Under the pieces are notes generated by a model, which ran no database searches, was not told the origin of the DNA, and saw only the letters and a program-made list of their open reading frames with translations. From assembly GCA_903813345.2 (NCBI GenBank), contig CAIIXF020000001.1, positions 14,277,915 to 14,341,914 on the forward strand: a stretch of 64,000 nt of DNA. Direction: 5' to 3'. The position numbers and the translations under genes were made by a program. Below, in pieces: positions 31,341 to 43,300 of this stretch. Origin of the DNA: Owenia fusiformis (Eukaryota; Annelida; Polychaeta; Sabellida; Oweniidae). Every line of letters begins with the position of its first letter. Position 1 is the first letter of the stretch.

Positions 31341-34300
31341 CTAGGATTTGATTGGCTTAGAGCTGATTCCATTTTTAATTCCACTTGACGATTCTTTTCG
31401 TTCCATCTTTTGTCCATCAATGGCATCTGCCATTTTTGTATAATAGTCCAAAGCCCAATTCACAGGTCGTATAAGGTGTTCCTGAAACACATAGAAAGTA
31501 TATATTTATTCATAAGGCATGTTTAATTTTAAATCACCAAACATGTACGAACTGACACAATGTCTCCCTTCAATATCCTCAGAAAGGATATTATATCTCC
31601 ATGTGCAATTTCTCAACAATATAATAATACATGAAATGCATGATAATAAATAAATGCATCAAAAGCTTAATGGACAGAGGGTTAAATATATTTTGCAATT
31701 TTCATTGCTATTGAATTATATCCCCATTCACTTTGGCATATCATAACTCAATTTAAATTATATTATGTCCTACAATGTACTTAAGAGTTTAACTAGATTC
31801 AGAAAAACATGGTATCATAAAGTTTGAGAAAAATACCTCTATAGCTGGAAACATCTCCGCCAAGGCAGCAAACAGAGGCAAAAGTACAAATCTGATGAAC
31901 CCTATTTGAGAGGAAGGTTTTGTTACTTTGTCTCTATCCATGAATGGTGCTACTGGCAGTCCTTCAAGCTTCTCCACGTCACTCTAGAAACATTAGAGTA
32001 AGATTATACTTTAGAAACATGACAGATGAATTATACAGGGTGTCAAATAAATATGTTCTCCCCCTTAGCTTTAACATTCACATAACTTTTTGTATGCATG
32101 ACATCTGAATAGTTATTGAGCCAATTGAAACTAGGCTTCATGGACCAACTCCAAAAGAAATTTCAGATGACTAGCCCAACTTGAGGCACATTTATGCATA
32201 AAAGTTCATACTTTTGAAATTAAGAGGGGAGAACATATTTACTTGATACCCTGTACTCTAGAAACATTACAGCTACAATGGTTGTACAAAACACTTCAGC
32301 CACATTATACTTTAGAAATGTTACAGCTAAATCTTACTTTAAATATGTTACAGCTAGATTATATGAAATGAAATTTGAACATTTTTGGCTGCCATTGTGT
32401 GGATGCCTCGAACACTTTCAGACAATCTGAATACGATATTCTTAACGCTGTCACTCAAATTCTTAAAGGTTTTTACAAATAATTTTGATAAAAATTGGTA
32501 TCAATGTTTTTGTATTCAGGCCTTGCCTTGTTGAGTCAACAATCTTCAAAATGTTGATTAATATAATAACCACAGTAAGAAATAGATCTTATTTAGGAAT
32601 GTCATGCAAGAAAAATTGTGAATGGGAGGATGACAGAGGGACAAACAACAACACAGAACCTTAATTTAATAGAAAATAAGATTTATCTTTATTTACAGGT
32701 CGGGAAAAAGAAAATTGTAAAAGATCTAAGGATTTTGTACATTTACTTAATTACTGTTCATAATTACCAAGGAGGATTGGAAGCCGTTATTGAAATTCGA
32801 TACTCCATTGCCCAGAGTAGACCAATTTGGTTACAATATTACTCATATTATGAAGACTAGAACTGCTGAGGAAGCTTGAATACTTCCAAAATATTCATAA
32901 TGACCACCTTTCAGTGAAATACTCCAAAGAGAACCTTATAGAATTTTTTTTACTAAATTGTTCCACTGCAGGCAATGGAGTATAGAGTTTGAATAATGGC
33001 TGCCAATCCTCCTTGATAATCACATAATAATATTGTACTACCATATATAATTGTGGTCTATTTTCATGATTTCAATATTGAGAATTCAAAACATAATCTC
33101 TTTTTTGTATTATTATCATCCAATTCCATTTCTTGTCTTGATATATCAAATACAATGGTATAACCTTGTAAAAACAATAGTAATATGTTCATGAGACACC
33201 AACGACTGTGGTATCCTACATTACGGACCTGCATGAAGAATTCCTGTAGAAGGCAATCGAGCCACGGTTCTGCAACCTCCATAGGACGGGCCTCATTTGA
33301 TATATCAGCAACTTTCACTAGTATTTGTAGAAGCTAAATAAACAACAGAGTGACAACACATCTAGAATATTGAGTCACTACGACGACACAGTGTACCAAT
33401 ATAACTATACTATAGATGTGCAAGGGAACACACTGAAACTCCCTCTGTGACTCTCACATTATTGAAAAGGGTTTCATTCTTTCGCTATGGCTGAAGTGTG
33501 CATTTTCATTTGTATCCAGAATGTATCCAGAATGTAAGATCTTTAAATACACCTCTGTAAGTAAAACACCTACATTACATGTAATACTTTTAAGAGTCCC
33601 ATGACCCATTGGCTCAATGTTAAATGAACCCGAAGTCCAACATCTTTTTTATGTCTCAGTCAGAGTCACATAAGGTAGTTTACAAGCCACATATTGGGAA
33701 AGGTAACACGCATAAAGTGCAATGAGGGAAGCAATATCTTGCAAACCATGCAGAGGTAGAAAGCCGTCATATCTATATATTTCTACAACGGTGGGAGACA
33801 AGCAATGGAGGGAGCACTTGGAGCAATCAGAAAGTGTCAACTTTGATCCATCCATGGCCATCTCCACCCACACTGTTTCCCATTCCCTTTAATCCAATCA
33901 TTGGGGTAGGCTGGTACATGCATAAGGCTAGGATAATCAAATTATATGTTCAGATTTTTAATTTTTTTTTTTTATTATTAAATTTATTTCAATAGAATAC
34001 AAAAAATGTAAATACAGACATGTAAATTCTTAAATCGCCACAATGGCATTATATAAGAATAGGGGGCAGGTGGAAGTAGAAGTGGCAGAGCAGGCAGGGT
34101 CTTGGACTAGGGCAAGTGTGACGGGACTTGAGGATACTAGAGATGGATAAGAAGGAGGGAATTAGCTATTGTCTTTGATAAAATTAACAATGAGAAGTAG
34201 TATTTGGGAATTTGCATCTATGTTTAATTTGGGAATTCCTGTTTTCAAAATAGCTATGAAATCAGTTTGAGAGAGATTATGACTGAAGATGTTTGGTTCG

Positions 34301-37300
34301 AGATCAGTGAGTTTGTCCATGAATTGCTGTCTTTGTATAGTAAGTAAGTCACATTGAAAGAGAAAATGTTTCAGAGTTTGTGGTTTTCCACAAGTGCAAT
34401 TAGGGCTGTCAATAGACTGAAAGTTGTGAGCGTAGAACTGGGCTTTGAAGTATAGGTCAGCTCTCACTTTATTGAGAACTATTTCTTGAACCCTTGTTAG
34501 ATTAAGCTGGCTTGTTGACAAAATCGGGGGCGTTTTTTGGAAATGTACTCTTTGGTGTTTTTTAAAATTCGAAAGAGTATTCTTAGATTTAATAGCAGGT
34601 GGAAGATTGATCCAATTTGAAATTGCAGCTGGTATTGCTGAGGTGGAGAATCTATTTGAGCATCTAATGGGCATTTTAAATGCTTCATTATATCTCAATA
34701 CTCTGTTTGCATGGTTTCTAAATTTGTCAAAAATATCAGTTACATAGGGAGGACTTGTACCATTTACAATTTTGAACATAAAGTTGTTAATCTGGATACT
34801 GCGTCTTGATTCAAGAGTTGGCCAATTGAGTAGGTTTAAAACCTTTTTTGAACTGCTCCCTTGGATACACCCAGAACAATAAAGTGCAGCTTTATAATAA
34901 AGACTGTCGAGTCGTTGTAATAGGAACTTTGAGGCTGTGCTGTACATGATAGCACCATAGTCAAAATGGGGTAAAATAAAGGACTTAAATATGGTTTCTA
35001 GATGCTTACTACCTAACTTATATTTAAGTTTCTTTAAAGGGTTTAACATTTTTCGTATTTTTGATATGATTTCTCCAATATGCTTGTCATATGATAAGCT
35101 TGGGTCAAAAGTAAATCCCAGATGTTTGTGCTCGTGATCTCTGGTAATTTCAACATTGTTTAACTTTGAAACAGAAACATTATCGACTTTAGATCTGGAT
35201 GAGTGGAATATCATTTCAGAACTCTTTTCAGGTTTAAACTCCAATTTCCAGGTGTCAGACCATTTTTCAATTTTAATTAGGTTAGATCTGGCTATTGCAT
35301 CTACTTCTTGTGGATGCTTAGGGTCAAAAGGATGATGTAGAGAAGTGTCATCCGCATAAATATAGCAATGCCCCTCCAGATTGTCTGGAAGGTCATTAAT
35401 GTATAGGAGAAATAATATTGGCCCAAGTATTGAGCCCTGGGGGACACCACAATTGATAAAGTCATTTTCAGAATAATTTGAAAGTTCCCCAGATATCTGT
35501 ACAGCAATTTTTCTATTAGTAAGGCAAGATTTGATAATTTTTTGAATTTGCCCTTGGAAGCCATATGCTGAAAGTTTATGAAGTAGTAGCTTATGTGGTA
35601 CTCTGTCAAATGCAGCCGCTATATCTAGAAAAATTGTTTTGGAAGCTTTTCCTTGTTCAAATGTGCTCTGAAGAAAATGTTCAATCGATAAAAGTTGATG
35701 AATAGTACTATGACCTGGTAAGAATCCGGACTGATGTTTGAAAAGAAGATTATTGTCAATTAAATGCTTCCTGATTCGATCAGCTAAAACTTTTTCAAAT
35801 ACTTTAGAGATACAGCTTAAAAGAGTGATAGGTCTATAATTATTGATGTTTGATTTGTCATTCTTCTTAAAAATTGGGCAAACATTTCCAATTTTCCAGA
35901 TATCCGGGTAGGTACACTTTGATAAAAGTTTGTTGAATAAGTTGGCTAAAGGTTTTGAAATGGTATGGGCTGTCAAATTCAACATTTTGTTGGTGATGTT
36001 ATCTGGGCCACATGCCTTTGAGGTGTCTAAGGACAAAATTATTTTCATTACCTCGAATTGATCGGTCTGGGCAGAAATGAGTAGAGAATTAGTCCTAATT
36101 GGGAATTGGGGCAATTGATCAAAAGTTGCATCAGTATGATTTTTTGAGGCAAAGAAACTCATAAATCGGTTAGCTATATCAAGGTTGTTAGATAAGTCGT
36201 GTCCAGAGACATCATCATAGATACTAGAAATATCATTTTTATGTAAATTGTTACCAAGGAATGATTTAATTAACCTCCAATAGTTTTTATCAGATTTATT
36301 GAGTTGGTCAATTGATGAGATAGTTTTGAGTTCATGTGCCTCTTTGGCTTGTTCAATTAGTTGGGAAACTTTAGAAGCTTGTTGATTATAATTGAATTTG
36401 TTAACTTGATTAGGAGCTTTTGAAAATTTCTTATATAAAACTTTCTTTTTTGATATTTCACGTTTAAGATTATCATTGAACCATGGCTGGTCATTTGACC
36501 TTACAGTGATGATTTTATTTGGAATTTTGGATTTGTATATGTCCGAGAGTTTTTCAATAAAGTTAGAGGTAGCTAAGTCCAAGTCTATGTTTCTATCGAT
36601 AATATCTGTCCATTCGGTATTTCTAATTGCATCATTCAAAGTTTCAAGATTAGCTTCATGGTATTTCCAAATGGTTTTTTTAATAGGCTTGGACTTAGTC
36701 ACACCAACTTTAATTTGAGCTACAATTGTGCTGTGGTCGGTTTTTTCAATGGGATCAGTGACATCCCAGTTGTCAAAAATATCTGGAGAATCAGTCAAAA
36801 TATGATCAATGCAGGATTTGGAGTGATCAGTTATTCTAGTTGGTTCACTAACAAGTTGTACAAAGTCTTGGTTATCTATGGTTTCTAAGAGTTTAGTTCC
36901 TGCTAAGTTTATGTCATCATTATCATACCAGATTGAATGTTTTGCATTCAGGTCACCCATCAGTATGACATGGTCAAAGGCCGGCTGAGATGTTACTATT
37001 TGATCAAGTTGAGTTTCCAATAATGAAAAATAATTTCTTGTTTCTGTTGCATTCTGACTGGGTGACCTGTAGCAAGTGCCAAATAAAATTCGTTTATGGT
37101 TCACAATAACAGTTACTAACAGATTTTTAATTGCCTTGTCCTTGAAATTAATTATGCAAAATGACACATACATGGATATGTCAAAATGTAAAGTGGAGAA
37201 GAAATATATGGTAGAATCACAATAAATGCTGAATTGAGCTTATTTTTGATGCTGTATTGAAGTTTTTGACTGAGAAGATATGCTGAACATTTAATTTTTT

Positions 37301-40300
37301 TCCCTTGGCCTCGCATGCAACAATTCATGCAGGCAAATATCTAAACAAAGTAAGACTCCTGGATGAACATAATGGATATTTCACATTTTCTTTTGTTTTA
37401 TTGTATCGGCAATTTTCATTGAAAATCACTGTGAATACAGCCCAAGGAAAAATTACATTAATTTTGCAAAAATCATAGAATTTCATTATGCTCTAATCAC
37501 AAAGTGTACTTACTATACAATATACACAAGCTTACAATACAATATCTATACAACAACTGCATGCTTTAAACTGAAGTCTAATCATGCATTTTGAAAGCCA
37601 ACCTGGTTAAAAAATTCTTGAAGTAAGCAATCAATCCACGGTTCAGCAACCTCCATGGGTCGAGCCTCGTTTGAAATATCTGACACTTTCATCAAAATCA
37701 TCATAACCTATTGTAGAAAAGCTATAGGATTAGACCTAACAGAAGCAACGTACTGGGCTATACTGGGGTGTGGAGGCATTATACTTAGGCTTGTCCTCAG
37801 CTAAGGTATCTGCTTCAAGCATTTTGGTATAAAGAACTGGTACATTTGTATACTGTAGGTATATCAAGCAGGATCTTACTAAATATTAGAAGCGGCCATT
37901 ATGTTACCATGACAACTAGGAATACAAAAATGTCTCCCATTTTTTTGTGTAGCAGGAGACCGCTTCAATCCTGCAATGTGTGAATGTAAAATGCAGGATG
38001 GGGATCATTATTATCCACGAGTCAGGGCTCCTATTCTAAACGAAGCAATTGCATTCAAGTATATAAATATTAATGATTCGCTAGTCTTGCATCTTGCCTC
38101 TATTGTGTTTATGTTGTCACAATCTCTCAAAGTCTGGCCAAGAGCAAGATAGAGTAGGAATCAGAGACTTGACGCGAGACTAGGGAACCACATGCAGATA
38201 CAATGCAGAAAATGTTCATACAAAACTTTGTAGCTATTAAAGAGGCAACAAAAGAAACAAAAGAGTTGATGGAAACTCGTTGAAAAACTGTCACAGTTTT
38301 ACCGAACTGAGTTTTTGACCTCATTTTAAGAAAGTACCTTGATTTTTAAAGTTATCTTAGAGAAAATCTCCAAAAGTCAACATCTTCTGCAGAAAATTCT
38401 GCATCTTGAACTATCAGGTACTTTCTTGTTTGATCAAATACTGAACATTCTTAGATAGCATCATTGGAAAAAATTATTTCCAACTTATTACAATCACAGT
38501 ATACATTGCTGCCACTTTAAGGTAGGCTAAGTAGAGTCATCTGACAAAATAACTTTCAAATGCAAATTCATTCCACAGTGACTACCTTAATGCTTTGAAC
38601 TTTCGAAGCATGTTGATATCATATCAGATATTATTCAAAGATGACTCTTGTTATTTATAAAATAAAAAAATATAATAAACTAATGGCAGTTTTCTGTCAT
38701 GGATTGTTCTCAAATGAGAAAAAATACTGATTTCTTGTTATGACTTTCCAAATTTCAACTGGGTACAGATTGACACTCAATCGGGTGCTGCACCCGGCTG
38801 ATTCAATGTTATGAATGCAATGGATACCAACAAGATTTTATCTTTAAGATCTACGTACCAATGATTTGTGCTCTTTGTTGGTAAAATCTTTGTTGGGTAT
38901 AATGGCTTTGAAAGAATTGAGTATGTCTGAATGTTTGGCCATGTCTGTTGCTAAAACACATCTGAAATGAACATTTCAAATAAGTTGTTATTATAAATTT
39001 CTAAATGATTCAAAGATTTGATAAAAAGAGTAAATATGGTATGTTGTTTTAAAATGTTGATTACAACACCAAAAAAATCCTCTCTAATTGTGGTAACAGA
39101 GGTTTTGATGCAGGACGTTCTCTCGAATATGTTGGATGGTTCAGGAATTTATTTTCTCTATACAAAGACTTAGTATTGTTATTATAAAGAGACTTTATGA
39201 ACACCCTGTATATCTAACAAATATTAAGAGTTATAAAATCAAAAATGGTCGGGTTCTTCATACTCACTTGATCATTCCCTCTCGGACCTTCTTGAATGTC
39301 TCTAGTGGAAGATTTCTGAATATATTTGCATGATTTTTCTCAAGAATCTCGAAGGCTTTGGAGCAATGGTGGTTTTCCAGTGGTGAAATATCATTGTATC
39401 TCATCGCTAATTCTGTTCTTGCGTTGATCTGAAGGAGAGAAGATTACAATAATTCTTTTTTTACAGTAATTCTTAATTGAAAAATATGTATCATGTCAGA
39501 CTTGAAATATGTAAATTTTATATAGAGATGTCCACCTTCCATCCAAAGAACCTCAAACCTTTCTAAAATAAACAGTGGAACCATTAATGATAAGAATTCA
39601 GAATTAGTATTAAAACCAGGGCATAAACATGCAAAATGTCACCACCTGTCATTTGTTACAGATGCCACATGTCGAACACCACCATGCACTGGACACCAAC
39701 AGTGGACCGCCGCCACAAGTTGGAGACTATATCAAAATGTTAATGGTGACATTAAAACCATTGCCAGGGTAGGAGGTCTGAATGTTGTTGGTCCAAATCA
39801 CAAGAAGCATTACAGTCATGATTCCTCTGCAATGGGGTTATAGCAAAAAAAGATGGAAACCTTGTGCACTGTTCTTCTATTATACAGATTACACAAACAA
39901 CAATTATTCTCCTTTACCTAGAACTATGCTATAATCAACCTGGAAAAGTCTCACGCTGTGTCTACAGACTCATATTTCAATATAACAGGCATCAATATTT
40001 AAAGCAGATTTGACATAAGCTCATGTCATTATTGACAATATTGTGCAACTGTAATAAGTCAATCAAGGCCAATACATTCTAATGAAGTTCAACATCAGTT
40101 TTATGTGTATGGTATGTTATAGTCATCTAAATTCTATCATATCAATGTTTTTGGTGTCAATACAAAAATGTTATGCCCAGGAATGTCTGTATTTCATGAG
40201 GGCCAGCCTGCTGTCATGGGAATCTACTACAAAGACAAATCACAGTATGTATCAACACAACTCCAATTGCACTGGTGATCCACTCGATTACGCTGCTTAC

Positions 40301-43300
40301 CGAAACGGTTCGTTTTGGTAACAAAATGTCGGAACGTCGAAGGTACGATTTTTCACAACGGTTTTTCGAAAAACAGTTAAGATCTGTCCTTTTAACCCAA
40401 ATCTTTTATGTAACTTAAGTGAGGAATTAAATCGATGATTCTGTTGTCTTCTGAGCTATTTTTTCGCAAACATGAACTTTTTCTAAAACATATGATACTG
40501 ATACACGTTTGTGTGAAAAAACGTCATGGGGATTCTGCCTACAACGCGTGAAATAAGGAAAACAGAAAAATCGTACCTCCGACGTTCCGACCGTTTTGGT
40601 AACCAGCGTAATCGAGTGGATCACCAGTGAATTGTCTCTCTCAGGAGATTCCTTCTTATGATCAGCATCATCCAGCATTTAAAACTTACATTTACCCATT
40701 GCAATCAGCAAACAATCTTTGGTTTGGCTTGGTAAAAGAATTGGGAAACTAGTTGCCAAAGGGACAGTGGGGCTGAATGGGGCACTGAGGTTGAGTGGGC
40801 AAAGCAGCTGAGTGACCAATGGGGTTGACTAAGCAATGGGGCTGAGTTGCCAATGGGGTTGACTAGGCAATGGGGCTGATTGCCAAACTAGAAAATTGTG
40901 AATATCCTATTAATGAACCTTATAAAACACTGACCTGATAAATGAAAAATACCAAGAGGTAAATATATTGAAATAATATGCACTCAACTACATTTGCACA
41001 TTAAGTATAATCCATACGCAAAAATATATGACCTCAGCCAACAAAGCAAAAATGACTCAAATGAACAAAATCATACAAAAGTAAACTAACACTCAATGAT
41101 CCTGAGGTCAATGAACCTCTTGGATTAATCAATAATGTAAAAGATCTAGATCTTACAACAATACGTGCAAGAATTGCAAATCCTGAAAAGCTAATGCAGG
41201 CAGACAATAATTGTCAGTAATTGTGAATGTCAACAGCCTTCCATTGAATTGTAACCAGATATTTGACACAGTTGTAGAAAACAACTTCAGGACACCTAGC
41301 TCCCCACAGTGGATATAACCTTCAAGAATTCTTAATCTATACACGAGGTTCATGTTTAAAAATAATAAGTCATTGACAGTGAGTGTCTGCGAAGAATGTA
41401 AAACAATGATCATGTTTCAATTAAATGCACACAAGATCAAACGAGTGAATATAGAAAGTAATAACATGATGGAGAGGACACCTAGATTTCCTCTATGACT
41501 CCATAACTCTCAGAATGACTTCTAATTAAGGTCCTGCTGAAGATGTGCACGTGATAAAATATGAGAAATATCTTAAAGGTACTATCTCTACTGAGGATGT
41601 GCTTGAGATAAATGCATGGCTTGAGAAACATCTTAATGGTACCATCTCTGGTGAAGATTTGCATATGATAAATGCATGGCTTGAGAAACATCTTAAAAGT
41701 ACCATCTCTGGCGAAGATGTGCATATGATAAATGCATGGCTTGAGAAACATCTTAAAAGTACCATCTCTGGCGAAGATGTGCATATGATAAATGCATGGC
41801 TTGAGAAACATCTTAAAAGTACCATCTCTGGCGAAGATGTGCATATGATAAATGCATGGCTTGAGAAACATCTTAAAAGTACCATCTCTGGCGAAGATGT
41901 GCATGTGATAAATGCATGGCTTGAGAAACATCTTAATCACTTTGAAACAATTAAAAATTAAACTTTTGATAAATTGGCATACTGAACTAATATGTTAGGG
42001 TTCCCAATGAGACACAATTGCAAATAATTTGTTGAAAATATTGGTGAACACGTACCCATTTCTCAGAAAAGTGACATCATATACAAAAGGGTAATTCTTC
42101 GTGTAAAAAACATTCCTGTATCTTGAATATTAACATGCAATATTTGAATCATGATAAAAACTTGTTGCTTGTATAATGTTCACATTGTGCTTTTACTTTT
42201 CAATACCAAGAAATTGGATGATACAGTTATACCAAATATTCCTGTTTTGAACTAAGGCCGTAAGAATTAGATTCTTTGTTTTGCGTCCCCTTGCTTGCAT
42301 GATTTTGAGTAAATCAGAAAAAACAAACACATCCAAATAGCAACCACAAGGGTCTGAAAGTGACATTGCATTTCGTTCAATCAGAATCAGACGAAATGGC
42401 GGATAAATTGATGTGCGTCAAAATTGACAGTGTTATTGATTACTTGGGTAAACATTGTGTATTTTTTTTATTGTTTTCCCTTGATAATACCTATATTTAA
42501 AGATGTCATTTTAAAAGCAAAAAAGGCTCCAAAACGTAATAAAATATGTAGTTTGGATGTTCATTTATGTCTGTGGATTATATTTTATACCACAAACACT
42601 TATAAATACCTGAAATTTGCAATAAAAGTGCCCAAAAATTGTTGTTTCGAAATTCCCCATTTTTCCTGTATCGCGCTAGTCACGTGACCCTTACGCGTAG
42701 CAGGCAATGCCTAGTATTACAGATATTACAGCTCAGTACATATTTCAACATGTTCAATATGGCAAACATCAGCGATTCTGACTCCCGGGTTCTGGGAAAT
42801 GGCTATATATAAATCGGCGAGAGGATGTTATTTAAGGAGGACAATTTAAGGAGGGGAAATATGTCCAAGTATGCCAGTAAAAGAGCAGATATGGACTTTA
42901 GACAAGTACTATGACGGAGAATCAACTAAAAAAATGTGCGTTCTGGAATGAAGACCCGTTGCCATTGACTGAGAATCCCAGCGATCCTATAATCCTACTC
43001 AGTTTGAATTTAGACGCGGAAAACAGGTTATGAAAACGGGCTCTCTGCAAAGTTATCAAATTTAGAAAATATGGATCTTGTTTTTGAGTGGCTTAACAAG
43101 CATTCGGATACAAGACTTGGCGCTATCTCTTGTCAAATACACGCAGACTTGCAGTAAATTGGCCATTGCAAATTGCAAAATCAGATCGTCAAATAAATCG
43201 CTTCGTTTTTAAACGTATGCTTCATATCTTCATCCAAAACTTTAGGATTCGATAGAGATAAGTTAAAACTTGTACAGGAAGAAATGGGAGATCCTACCTT

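Noticed and set aside
33229-33333. Exon B as a dead duplicate
   Set aside because: The frame, both splice sites, length, phase and all catalytic residues are intact, which is unlikely for a decayed copy.
41482-41940. 152- and 119-codon minus-strand ORFs across the 60-bp repeat
   Set aside because: A stop-free unit of 60 bp necessarily produces long frames; there is no start context, splice linkage or family signal. Kept as a repeat.
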